From DATJZH01 sp035499215 (GTDB lineage: Bacteria; Actinomycetota; Actinomycetes; Streptosporangiales; Streptosporangiaceae): a stretch of 9,013 nucleotides of DNA. Below, in pieces: positions 1 to 6,147 of this stretch. The position numbers were made by a program, and so were the translations under genes. Numbering within the stretch: the first letter of the stretch is position 1; each line of letters starts with the position of its first letter. The DNA lies in contig DATJZH010000207.1 in the NCBI GenBank assembly GCA_035499215.1, forward strand, positions 1 to 9,013, read 5' to 3'. Under the pieces are notes generated by a model, which was given only the letters and a program-made list of their open reading frames with translations, did not search any database and was not told where the DNA came from.

Positions 1-5
1 CCCAT
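1..5 (-). CDS. Possible start of the next minus-strand gene (only the first codon in the window)
   Basis: On the minus strand an ATG lies at positions 5-3, preceded by a good Shine-Dalgarno run (GGGAGGG, positions 17-11) with about five bases between GGAGG and the ATG. It is in a different frame from the GT87 gene, which is still open here. This suggests that the GT87 gene ends just outside the window and that a translationally coupled gene begins here. Nothing can be said about the product. Confidence 0.35.
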
Positions 6-1404
6 GCTGCCCTCCCGATTGCCTGATCCGCCGGAGCAGCGCCACCGCCGTCACGAACAGCAGCGCGGCGGCATAGCCCAGCCGGCCCGCGTCGGCCAGG
101 GTGTAGTGCGCCAGCGGATGCAGGGGCGTCAGGTACCTGGCCGCGGCCAGGGCCAGCCATTCGGCTCGCCCGTCCATCGCGACCAGGACGACGAGCAGCA
201 TGGGGTACCAGAGGAGCGAAGGCGTGGTGACTGCCAGGGCGGTCCCCGTCATCACGACGGCGCCGCGCCACGGCCGGTCCGGGTCGGTGCCGTGCACGAC
301 AGCGGCTCCGACCGCGGCGAGCACCGCCACTGCGGCCAGGGTGGCCCAGCTTTCTGGCACCACCAGGCTCAGCAGCTGGAAGCGCTCGCCGCTGGCGTAG
401 CCGTCCTGGGCGAGGTAGCCGGGCAGGAAACCGATCACGCGGCCGCCCACTGCGAGCAGGTGCGGCAGGTACACCGCCCCGGTCGCGGCGGCGACTGCCG
501 CCGCCACCGTTGCCGGGCGCCTGCGCAGCACCGCCGGCACGGCGAGGATGGGGGTGATCTTCGTCGCGATGGCCAGGCCAAGGAGCACACCGCCGCGGAT
601 CGCCCGCCGCCGCCCGTCCGGCCGGGCCAGGGTCAACAGCGCGGCCGCGGCAAGAAATGCGGCCAGCACGTCGATATGAGCGTCATTGCCGGCCTGGAGG
701 CCGACGACCGGGCACCAGGCCCAGAGCACCGCAAGCCGCGGATCGAGGCCAAGCCGCCGCAATCCGGCGATCAGCAGGACGCTGGTGGCGATGGCGCAGA
801 GCGCCGCGGCGGCCTGGATCGGGAAGGACCCGCTGGCGGGCGGGGACAGCTCGCCCACCACCGTGAAGTAGGCCTCGGCAACTGGCGGGTAGATCGTGTG
901 CACTCGGGGCCGGTTGATCCGGGTGCAGCCAGAAGGCAGGCCCGGCTGGGGCGAGGCGACCGGCCCCAGCGAGGCGACCGGCTCTGGCGAGGCGTTCTTG
1001 TGGGGCGAACCGACACAGTAGGGCCCGTTCGCGGGCCACAGGAACGGCTCTCGCAGCCCCGTGAGCTGCGGCGCGGCTGGCGCATAGCGGTAAGGGTCGA
1101 TGCCTGCCGCCTGCACGCGGCCGTCCCAGATGTACCGGTACAGGTCATCGCTGCCCTGCGGTGGCGCCGACAGGGCGGCGAGCTGGATCGCGATCCCGCC
1201 GAGCAGGATCAGCGGCACGGCGCGCCGGCTGCAGACCCCGAGCACGAGCCATGCCCCGGCCGCGAACGCCGCCCACAGGACGGCGTATACCAGCAACGGC
1301 TGGAAGCGGGCAAGCCCGGGGAACTGCCGGACGCTCAGCGCGATCACGCCGGCGATCACGGCCGCCGATGCGGCCGACCCGGCCGCCCGCACCCATCCGC
1401 CCAT
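1..1404 (-). CDS. GT87-type (DUF2029) polyprenol-phosphate-sugar-dependent glycosyltransferase, C-terminus cut by the window edge
   Basis: This is a multi-pass membrane protein with 468 codons in the window and no stop. A TAG codon lies directly before ATG 1404, so this is the earliest possible start; the Shine-Dalgarno is weak. Hydrophobic helices begin near residues 14-26 and 37-58 and recur to the end. Residues 85-109 hold a motif typical of GT-C mannosyltransferases of the GT87 and MptA/B type: S-D-D-L-Y-R-Y-I-W-D-G, then G-I-D-P-Y-R-Y-A-P, with D86/D87 the likely catalytic acids. H-T-I-Y-P-P-V (169-175), G-N-D-A-H-I-D and A-T-K-I-T-P also fit. Such enzymes take a sugar from a polyprenyl-phosphate donor outside the membrane and add it to a glycan or lipid. 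The GT2 gene at 5436 could make that donor. Residues 138-155 are a Pro-rich hexapeptide repeat in a predicted external loop. The exact donor and acceptor are unknown. Confidence 0.85.
   Translation of the reverse strand, partial: MGGWVRAAGSAASAAVIAGVIALSVRQFPGLARFQPLLVYAVLWAAFAAGAWLVLGVCSRRAVPLILLGGIAIQLAALSAPPQGSDDLYRYIWDGRVQAAGIDPYRYAPAAPQLTGLREPFLWPANGPYCVGSPHKNASPEPVASLGPVASPQPGLPSGCTRINRPRVHTIYPPVAEAYFTVVGELSPPASGSFPIQAAAALCAIATSVLLIAGLRRLGLDPRLAVLWAWCPVVGLQAGNDAHIDVLAAFLAAAALLTLARPDGRRRAIRGGVLLGLAIATKITPILAVPAVLRRRPATVAAAVAAATGAVYLPHLLAVGGRVIGFLPGYLAQDGYASGERFQLLSLVVPESWATLAAVAVLAAVGAAVVHGTDPDRPWRGAVVMTGTALAVTTPSLLWYPMLLVVLVAMDGRAEWLALAAARYLTPLHPLAHYTLADAGRLGYAAALLFVTAVALLRRIRQSGGQHG
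951..994. repeat. In-frame 18-bp tandem repeat, about 2.5 copies, inside the GT87 gene
   Basis: On the plus strand GCGAGGCG recurs at 951, 969 and 987, an exact 18-bp period. The first two copies share 14 bases (GCGAGGCGACCGGC). On the coding strand this gives three units of six residues: A-S-P-E-P-V, A-S-L-G-P-V and A-S-P-Q-P-G. It lies between the catalytic D-D loop and the H-T-I-Y-P-P motif, so it should be in an extracytoplasmic loop. Confidence 0.8.
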
Positions 1405-1453
1405 CTACCGAACGCTGCCAGCCGCGCCGGAGACAGGGAAGCGCCGCGCCGGA

Positions 1454-1473
1454 CCCGTAAGTTTTCGTTAAGG
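1454..1473 (-). promoter_or_regulatory. Operator-like site D, upstream of the GT87 gene
   Basis: Reading the minus strand, CCTTAACG is followed by CTTACGGG, with the CTTA cores 11 bp apart. On the plus strand it reads GTAAG-n5-GTTAAG. It resembles the sites at 2200, 5381 and 6800 but is the most divergent: one half-site carries an extra A. It begins three bases after the methyltransferase stop and ends 49 bases before the GT87 start. This suggests that the GT87 gene can be transcribed or controlled separately from the methyltransferase. Confidence 0.5.
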
Positions 1474-1476
1474 CTG

Positions 1477-2106
1477 TCAGCAGCCAGCGGCCCGGCTCAG
1501 CAGGGCAAACCAGCGACCGGAATCGGCCCAGTTCTCTACCGCCTGCAGGCCGGCTGCGGCAGCCAGCGCGCTGAGCTGGTCGGCGCCGGTCCAGGCCCAG
1601 GGAAACCATGGTCCCTGGCCGACCGCGGCCCGCAGCCGGACCTGCTCGCGCCGCGACCGGAACCCCGGCGGACCGACCTCCGCCACCACCGCACCTCCCG
1701 GCCGGAGCAGCTCCGTGGCACGGCGCAGCAGAGCCACGGGATCGCCGCCGATGCCGATGTTGCCGTCGGTCAGCAGGACCGTGGCCCAGCGCCCGGTCCC
1801 CGGCAGGTAGCCGAACACGTCGCGCTGCAGGGCGAGAGCGCCCGATGACCGCGCAAGCGCGACTGCGTACGGCGTGATATCGATAGCGAGAGCGGGCACG
1901 CCGCGCTCAGCCAGCGCGACGGTCAGCCGTCCGGGCCCGGCACCGACATCCAGGGCCGGACCAGCACAGCGCCCGAGAATCGACTCATCGCCGGCGGCCG
2001 CGTTCAGCCAGCGCTGCACGGGCAGCGGGCTCGCGGTCCCGTCAGCATGCTCGATCTCCGGCCATGCCGTGCCGGCCAGGGCCTGCTCATAGAGCTCGCC
2101 GATCAT
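1477..2106 (-). CDS. Class I SAM-dependent methyltransferase, 209 aa
   Basis: Residues 51-60 carry the SAM-binding motif I (A-L-D-V-G-A-G-P-G-R), with the acidic end of strand 2 at D76 (A-I-D-I-T). L-L-T-D-G-N-I-G-I-G-G-D-P (111-123) takes the place of the usual motif II region, and L-R-P-G-G-A-V-V-A-E (134-143) is the typical post-motif segment. It should be soluble and cytoplasmic, methylating an unknown acceptor. The sugar enzymes around it make a sugar or glycolipid intermediate the best guess. The start is the ATG at 2106. A purine-rich run (GGAAGGGG) lies upstream, somewhat far for a Shine-Dalgarno. It lies 72 bases upstream of the GT87 gene on the same strand, and site D sits in that gap. 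It is divergent from the regulator gene, with site A and a GC-rich inverted repeat in the shared upstream region. Confidence 0.85.
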   Translation of the reverse strand: MIGELYEQALAGTAWPEIEHADGTASPLPVQRWLNAAAGDESILGRCAGPALDVGAGPGRLTVALAERGVPALAIDITPYAVALARSSGALALQRDVFGYLPGTGRWATVLLTDGNIGIGGDPVALLRRATELLRPGGAVVAEVGPPGFRSRREQVRLRAAVGQGPWFPWAWTGADQLSALAAAAGLQAVENWADSGRWFALLSRAAGC

Positions 2107-2141
2107 GCGGTCTTGTTGCCCCTTCCGCTGTCAGGCAAGGC

Positions 2142-2164
2142 GCGGCCGGGGCGTGCCCGGCCGC
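2142..2164. repeat. Perfect 9-bp GC-rich inverted repeat upstream of the methyltransferase
   Basis: Arms GCGGCCGGG (2142-2150) and CCCGGCCGC (2156-2164) flank the loop GCGTG. It starts 35 bases upstream of the methyltransferase ATG, between that gene and site A. If the methyltransferase transcript starts near site A, this would be a very stable hairpin in its leader. It could equally be a protein-binding palindrome, or chance in such GC-rich DNA. Confidence 0.6.
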
Positions 2165-2199
2165 CAGCCAGACAGCGTAGCTGCGGCCCGGCGCGGCGG

Positions 2200-2220
2200 C
2201 CCTTACGAACTGGTGACGGA
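2200..2220 (+). promoter_or_regulatory. Operator-like site A between methyltransferase and response regulator
   Basis: The site reads CCCTTACGAA-n3-GTGACGGA. The half-sites T-T-A-C-G-A-A and T-G-A-C-G-G-A are direct repeats with an 11-bp period; the other strand reads GTCAC-n6-GTAAG. It matches site B (5381-5401) at 18 of 21 positions, all mismatches lying in the central spacer. It lies 93 bases upstream of the methyltransferase start and 98 bases upstream of the regulator start, so it could serve either gene. OmpR/PhoB-family regulators bind such repeats, so autoregulation by the next gene is the simplest reading. Confidence 0.65.
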
Positions 2221-2318
2221 TCCGCCGGGCACTGCCAGGGGCAGGCCGATCCGGTTACCGTGGATCACGTGACCTGCGAATGCGTGTCGCCGGGAGAACG
2301 GGCTGGCGGAGTGCCCGG

Positions 2319-3035
2319 ATGATGGGTAACCCGGACCCGCCGGGCCGGATCATGGTCGTGGATGACGACGCGACCCTCGTCGATGTGGTCGGGCGGTACC
2401 TGTGCCGGGACGGCCACCAGGTGGAGTGCGTGCGCGACGGGTACGCGGCGCTGCACCGGGCCGAGAAGCAGCCGCCTGACCTGGTGGTGCTGGACCTGAT
2501 GCTGCCGGGCATCAGCGGCCTGGAGGTTTGCAGGCGCCTGCATGAGCACTGGCCCATCCCGGTAGTGATGCTGACGGCGCTCGGCGAGGAGACCGACAAG
2601 CTTGTCGGCTTCGAGGCAGGTGCCGACGACTACGTGACAAAGCCGTTCAGCCCGCGCGAGCTCACCATGCGGGTCAGGTCGGTGCTGCGCAGGGCCCGGG
2701 GCGGCGGGCTGCAGGGAACGCCGTCCCTGGGGGTGCTCAGCGACGGTGACCTCGCGGTCGACCTGGGGGCACACGAGGCCAGGCTCGGCGCGGCGCTGGT
2801 GGCCCTGACCTCGCGTGAGTATGACCTGCTGGTATTCCTCATGCGCCATCCGCGCCAGGCGTTCACCCGCGAGGAACTGCTTGCCCAGGTATGGAGCTGG
2901 TCGTTCGGGGACACCTCGACGGTCACCGTGCATGTGCGCAGGCTGCGCGAGAAGCTCGAGCCCGATCCGGCGCTGCCGCAGCGGGTTGTCACCGTCTGGG
3001 GCGTGGGCTATCGATACGAGCCAAGGGAATCATGA
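2319..3035 (+). CDS. OmpR/PhoB-family response regulator, 238 aa
   Basis: The receiver domain (about 10-125) has the acidic pocket D15-D16-D17, phosphoacceptor D59 in L-D-L-M-L-P-G, T86 and K108 in V-T-K-P-F. The C-terminal winged helix (about 145-235) shows the usual L-T-S-R-E-Y-D-L-L start, the recognition-helix region T-V-T-V-H-V-R-R-L-R-E-K-L and G-V-G-Y-R-Y near the end. It is therefore a DNA-binding transcription factor activated by phosphorylation. The start is taken at ATG 2319 because GGCGGAG ends eight bases before it and the length then fits the family. ATG 2280 is in frame but has no clear ribosome site and adds an atypical basic leader; ATG 2322 is also possible. Its stop overlaps the kinase start (ATGA), so the two are co-translated. 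Site A upstream suggests self-regulation. Confidence 0.93.
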   Translation: MMGNPDPPGRIMVVDDDATLVDVVGRYLCRDGHQVECVRDGYAALHRAEKQPPDLVVLDLMLPGISGLEVCRRLHEHWPIPVVMLTALGEETDKLVGFEAGADDYVTKPFSPRELTMRVRSVLRRARGGGLQGTPSLGVLSDGDLAVDLGAHEARLGAALVALTSREYDLLVFLMRHPRQAFTREELLAQVWSWSFGDTSTVTVHVRRLREKLEPDPALPQRVVTVWGVGYRYEPRES

Positions 3036-4243
3036 TCCCGGCGTCCGATCTGTGGCCGGTGACCTATACCGTTGCCGGGATCGCGCTCGCGGTATCGGCT
3101 GCCGGGCTGGTCGCGCTGCGGCTGCTCGCTGCCCGCTCGGTCGCGACGATCCTGACCGTTATAGCGGCGGTCACCGTCGCGGCGACGCTGGCCGGCGTCG
3201 TGGTGATCGCGATGGAGATGTTCATCTCCCAGAAGGATCTGGACGTGGTGATGGCGGTGGTCGTCATCGCGGGCATCGCGGGCTTCGCCGTGTCCCTGCC
3301 GGTGGGCCGGCGGGTCTCAGCGGCAACCCGCCTGCTGCTCGGCGCGGTGCAGGAAGTGGGCCGCAGCGGGGAGTACCGTCGGCCGCAGGCCGTGCTGCCT
3401 GCCGAGCTGGCCGGCCTGTCGGACGCGCTCGCGACGGCGCATTGCCGGCTCGCTGAGGCCAGGAGCCGCGAGCGCGCGCTGGAGGCCAGCCGCCGGGAGC
3501 TGGTCGCATGGGTCAGTCACGACCTGCGCACGCCGCTGGCGGGCCTGCGGGCGATGGCCGAGGCGCTGGAGGACGGGGTGGTCACCGATCACCAGACGGT
3601 CGGCCGGTATCACGCCCAGATCCGCAAGGAGACCGACCGGCTCACGCTCATGATCGACGACCTGTTCGAGCTGTCCCGCATTCATGCGGGCACGCTCCGG
3701 CTGTCCCGCCGGCCGGTCGGCCTGGGTGACCTGATCGGCGAGGCGCTCACCAGCGCCGAGCCGCTGGCCAGAGCTAAGGGCGTGCGGCTACACGGCTGCG
3801 CCGCTGCCAGCCTGCCGGTAGTGGTGGACGCCGCCGAAGTCGGCCGCGCGCTGCGCAACCTCGTGATCAACGCGATCCGGCACACGCCGTCGGACGGCGC
3901 GGTCGAAGTGCTGGGCGGCGAGGAGTCCGGCATGGCGACGGTCAGCGTGTCCGACTCCTGCGGCGGGATCCCTGCCGAGCACCTTCCCCGGCTCTTCGAC
4001 GTGGCGTTCCGCGGCGAAACCGCTCGCACGCCCGGGCCTGGCGAGGGCGCGGGCCTCGGTCTCAGCATCGCCCGGGGCATCATCGAAGCGCACTCTGGAC
4101 ACATCGGGGTAAGCAACGCCGGAATCGGGTGCCAGTTCGTGATCCGGCTGCCGCTGGCGTCCGAGGCTGAACGGCGGCGGCTGGCGTACCCGGCTGAGCC
4201 AGGGTCTGCGCAGCCGCTCACAGCTGGACGCGCCGACGGCTGA
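3032..4243 (+). CDS. Membrane sensor histidine kinase with a very short external loop, 403 aa
   Basis: The start is ATG 3032, with AAGGGA just upstream and a four-base overlap with the regulator. Predicted helices lie at about 9-33, 37-63 and 72-90. Basic residues after helices 1 and 3 put the N-terminus outside and leave only about eight residues exposed between helices 2 and 3, so there is no extracellular sensor domain. A HAMP-like linker (91-143) leads to the H-box W-V-S-H-D-L-R-T-P-L with phosphorylated H163. The ATPase domain has the N-box with N276 and N280, G1 box D-S-C-G-G-I-P (308-314), F-box L-F-D-V-A-F-R-G (321-328) and G2 box G-A-G-L-G-L-S (339-345). All catalytic motifs look intact. 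This layout suggests an intramembrane-sensing kinase that detects membrane or envelope state, or a partner protein. The signal is unknown. Confidence 0.93.
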   Translation: MIPASDLWPVTYTVAGIALAVSAAGLVALRLLAARSVATILTVIAAVTVAATLAGVVVIAMEMFISQKDLDVVMAVVVIAGIAGFAVSLPVGRRVSAATRLLLGAVQEVGRSGEYRRPQAVLPAELAGLSDALATAHCRLAEARSRERALEASRRELVAWVSHDLRTPLAGLRAMAEALEDGVVTDHQTVGRYHAQIRKETDRLTLMIDDLFELSRIHAGTLRLSRRPVGLGDLIGEALTSAEPLARAKGVRLHGCAAASLPVVVDAAEVGRALRNLVINAIRHTPSDGAVEVLGGEESGMATVSVSDSCGGIPAEHLPRLFDVAFRGETARTPGPGEGAGLGLSIARGIIEAHSGHIGVSNAGIGCQFVIRLPLASEAERRRLAYPAEPGSAQPLTAGRADG

Positions 4244-4275
4244 GAGCCCCGGCTAACCAAGCCGGAGGCTCAGCC
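4238..4275. terminator. Hairpin shared by two convergent genes, probable bidirectional terminator
   Basis: Only nine bases separate the kinase stop from the epimerase stop. Across them, GAGCCCCGGCT (4244-4254) pairs with AGCCGGAGGCTC (4260-4271) around the loop AACCA, with one bulged base. GGCT (4238-4241) and AGCC (4272-4275) can extend the stem past a two-base bulge. There is no T tract on either side, as is common for actinobacterial terminators. The hairpin uses the last codons of both genes. Confidence 0.7.
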
Positions 4276-5332
4276 GCGGGCTGCGGGACGGGTTCCTGAG
4301 CGGGGCGCGGGCGAACTGGGCCACGCCCTGGCTGAACGCGGTCTGCGCGCGGAATCCCAGTTCTGAGCTGGCCAGCTCGGGCGATGCGACGATGTGACGG
4401 ACATCACCAAGCCGGAACTCGCCGGTGACCTCCGGGTCCGGCCCGCCGACCGCGTCGGCTAGCGCTGCTGCCATCTGGCCGATCGTGTGCGGCTCGCCGC
4501 TGGCAATGTTGTAGGCGCACAGGCGGCCTGGCCGGGCGGATTCCAGCGCGGCCAGGTTGGCCGCTGCGACGTCCGCGGCGTGCACGAAATCACGCTGCTG
4601 CGCGCCGTCCTCGAACACCCGCGGCGGCTGGCCCGCTTCCAGCGCGGACCGGAAGATGGCAGCCACCCCTGAGTACGGCGTGTCCCGCGGCATCCTCGGG
4701 CCGTAAACGTTGTGGTACCGCAGCGCTACCGCCGCGCCGCCGGTCAGGCCCGCCCAGACGCCGGCCAGGTGCTCCTGCGCGATCTTGGTGACCGCATAGG
4801 CGTTCCGCGGGTCCAGCGGCGCTGACTCAGTGACGGCCGCGGTGCGCAGGTCCGAGCCGCAGTGCGGGCACCGGGGCTCGAACCTGCCCTGCTCGAGGTC
4901 AGCGGGGTCGCGCGGCGGCGGCCGGGCCGGGCCGTGGGCCGGGCAGTCGTATCGGCCCTCCCCGTAGACCACCATCGAGGAGGCCAGCACCAGGCGCGGT
5001 AGCGCACGCTCTGCCATTGCCTTGAGCAGCACAGCGGTGCCGGTTACGTTGACATCGCAGTAGGGCGGCAGGTCGGCAATGCTCACGCCCAGGCCGACCA
5101 GCGCAGCCTGATGGCAGACGGCGTCAACGCCAGCAAGGGCCCGGCCGACGACCCGCGAATCCCGGATGTCACCGGTGATCAGCTCAGCCTCGGCCGGCCA
5201 GTAGGCCGGCAGCCCATCGTGCACGGCGGCGGTCAGCGAGTCCAGGCCGCGGACCTCATGGCCCGCGGCCAGCGCCGCATCCGCGACATGCGAGCCGATG
5301 AAGCCGGCCGCGCCGGTGATCAGTATGTGCAC
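4253..5332 (-). CDS. Extended SDR NAD-dependent sugar epimerase/dehydratase with a zinc-ribbon-like insert, 359 aa
   Basis: The N-terminus carries the NAD-binding Rossmann motif G-A-A-G-F-I-G (7-13), followed by D31 at the end of strand 2, S118/S119 and the Y179-x-x-x-K183 pair of the SDR active site. These show a nucleotide-sugar epimerase or dehydratase of the UDP-galactose/dTDP-sugar type, acting in the cytoplasm. The start is taken at GTG 5332 because V-H-I-L-I-T-G-A-A-G begins where the family normally begins; upstream in-frame codons read through the operator region. The ribosome site is poor. Between V-V-Y-G-E-G-R-Y and the active-site Tyr is an insert with C130-x-x-H133 and C155-x-x-C158. 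A similar Cys-containing insert is, from memory, seen in some bacterial enzymes annotated as dTDP-L-rhamnose 4-epimerase, so that activity is one candidate. It is divergent from GT2 with site B between them. Confidence 0.88.
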   Translation of the reverse strand: MHILITGAAGFIGSHVADAALAAGHEVRGLDSLTAAVHDGLPAYWPAEAELITGDIRDSRVVGRALAGVDAVCHQAALVGLGVSIADLPPYCDVNVTGTAVLLKAMAERALPRLVLASSMVVYGEGRYDCPAHGPARPPPRDPADLEQGRFEPRCPHCGSDLRTAAVTESAPLDPRNAYAVTKIAQEHLAGVWAGLTGGAAVALRYHNVYGPRMPRDTPYSGVAAIFRSALEAGQPPRVFEDGAQQRDFVHAADVAAANLAALESARPGRLCAYNIASGEPHTIGQMAAALADAVGGPDPEVTGEFRLGDVRHIVASPELASSELGFRAQTAFSQGVAQFARAPLRNPSRSPRLSLRLG

Positions 5333-5380
5333 TCCCGCAGCGAAACACGGCCGCGCTGCCCGCCGAAGTCCGGACGCCAG

Positions 5381-5401
5381 TCCGTCACATCTTCGTAAGG
5401 G
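5381..5401 (-). promoter_or_regulatory. Operator-like site B between divergent epimerase and GT2 genes
   Basis: The minus strand reads CCCTTACGAA-n3-GTGACGGA, 18 of 21 positions identical to site A. It ends 48 bases before the epimerase GTG. Relative to the GT2 promoter proposed at 5423-5428 it covers roughly -55 to -35, a usual place for an OmpR-type activator. An extra GTGACG at 5405-5410 forms an inverted repeat with CGTCAC at 5383-5388, so a third half-site facing GT2 is possible. Confidence 0.65.
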
Positions 5402-5422
5402 TCGGTGACGCCTCGCTGCCGC

Positions 5423-5428
5423 TAGGGT
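5423..5428 (+). promoter_or_regulatory. Possible -10 element giving a leaderless GT2 transcript
   Basis: TAGGGT fits the actinobacterial -10 pattern TAnnnT. Its last base is seven bases before ATG 5436, so transcription would start at or next to the start codon. No clear -35 is seen, which fits activator dependence with site B at the -35 region. The same bases contain AGGG, a possible Shine-Dalgarno eight bases before the ATG, so a leadered message from further upstream is the alternative. Confidence 0.4.
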
Positions 5429-5435
5429 GCCGATC

Positions 5436-6086
5436 ATGCTGACCGATGTGATACTTCCCTGCCTCAACGAGGCCGCGGCCCTGCCGTGGGTACTCGACAG
5501 GATGCCGCCCGGCTACCGGGCGATCGTCGCCGACAATGGCTCCGACGACGGCTCCGCCAGGATTGCCGCGATGCTTGGAGCCGAAGTTGTGCGCGTCCCG
5601 CTGCGCGGCTTCGGCGCGGCCTGCCACGGCGGCCTGCTGGCTGCGGCGAGCGAGCTTGTCTGCATCATGGACGCGGACGGATCGCTCGACCCTGCCGACC
5701 TCCCCCTGGTGGCCGATCGGGTGCTGGCCGGCTCCGCAGACCTGGTGCTCGGGGCCCGCCGCCCGGACAGGCGCGGCGCCTGGCCGCTGCATGCCCGGAT
5801 CGGCAACAAGGCCATCGCGTCCGCGGTCCGCCGTCGTACCGGGGTAAGGCTGCACGACCTCGGCCCGATGCGCACCGCCCGCCGCGCCGGCCTCCTGCAG
5901 CTCGGCCTGTCCGACCGCAGGTTCGGCTACCCGCTCGAGATGGTGGTCAGGGCCGCCGAGGCTGGCTGGCGGATCGCCGAGGTGGAGGTTCCCTATCGTC
6001 CTCGCACCGGGAAATCGAAGGTCACCGGCACCGTGAGCGGGACGCTGCGGACGATCCGCGACATGCGCAGGGTGCTGACGGCATGA
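5436..6086 (+). CDS. GT2-family glycosyltransferase, soluble polyprenyl-phosphate-sugar synthase type, 216 aa
   Basis: The sequence opens with the GT2 fold signature V-I-L-P-C-L-N-E (5-12), then A-D-N-G-S-D-D-G-S (32-40), and has the metal-binding D79-A-D81 motif. R-F-G-Y-P-L-E-M (162-169) and the basic tail P-Y-R-P-R-T-G-K-S-K (186-195) are typical of DPM1-like enzymes that join a sugar from a nucleotide sugar to polyprenyl phosphate. There are no membrane helices, so it should act on the inner face of the membrane. The likely product is a lipid-linked sugar usable by the GT87 enzyme at 1-1404. ATG 5436 is preferred over GTG 5427 because it has AGGG eight bases upstream, or alternatively a -10 element placing the transcript start at the ATG. 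It heads a plus-strand operon. Confidence 0.87.
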   Translation: MLTDVILPCLNEAAALPWVLDRMPPGYRAIVADNGSDDGSARIAAMLGAEVVRVPLRGFGAACHGGLLAAASELVCIMDADGSLDPADLPLVADRVLAGSADLVLGARRPDRRGAWPLHARIGNKAIASAVRRRTGVRLHDLGPMRTARRAGLLQLGLSDRRFGYPLEMVVRAAEAGWRIAEVEVPYRPRTGKSKVTGTVSGTLRTIRDMRRVLTA

Positions 6087-6139
6087 CGGACCGCTGCGTC
6101 ACTGCCGGGCCCGGGCGCCGCGGCAGGCCCGGCAGGTGA
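6083..6139 (+). CDS. Possible 18-codon linker ORF between GT2 and the DUF2064 gene
   Basis: ATG 6083 overlaps the GT2 stop (ATGA), and the TGA at 6137-6139 overlaps a GTG in the DUF2064 frame and the DUF2064 Shine-Dalgarno. AGGG lies ten bases before the ATG. The predicted peptide is short and arginine/glycine-rich, with no recognisable family. Its translation would carry ribosomes through the hairpin at 6102-6135. It may be a coupling device rather than a gene for a working peptide, or a chance reading frame. Confidence 0.3.
   Translation: MTDRCVTAGPGRRGRPGR
6102..6135 (+). repeat. Perfect 10-bp stem-loop ending in the DUF2064 ribosome-binding site
   Basis: CTGCCGGGCC (6102-6111) and GGCCCGGCAG (6126-6135) are perfect reverse complements around a 14-base loop that is itself GC-rich. 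The right arm contains the first two bases of the DUF2064 Shine-Dalgarno AGGTGA (6134-6139). Folded RNA would hinder ribosome loading unless upstream translation opens it. It could also act as a weak terminator within the operon. Confidence 0.65.
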
Positions 6140-6147
6140 CCGGCATC

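Noticed and set aside
1089..1097. CCCTTACCG on the minus strand, like an operator half-site
   Set aside because: It encodes the conserved D-P-Y-R of the GT87 motif and has no second half-site 11 bp away.
4..1848. A 614-codon open frame on the plus strand
   Set aside because: It is antisense to the GT87 and methyltransferase genes, reads as Arg/Gly/Pro/Gln-rich low-complexity protein, and arises because GC-rich DNA has few stops. The minus-strand products have clear family motifs.
2280..2318. An earlier start (ATG 2280) for the response regulator
   Set aside because: It would add 13 basic residues not expected in the family and lacks a Shine-Dalgarno, whereas ATG 2319 has GGCGGAG at good spacing.
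2269..2322. GTG-started 17-codon leader ORF whose stop overlaps the regulator's ATG
   Set aside because: It begins 48 bases after operator A, which is suggestive, but there is no ribosome site, the frame is also open upstream, and a chance TGA overlap with ATGATG is easy to obtain.
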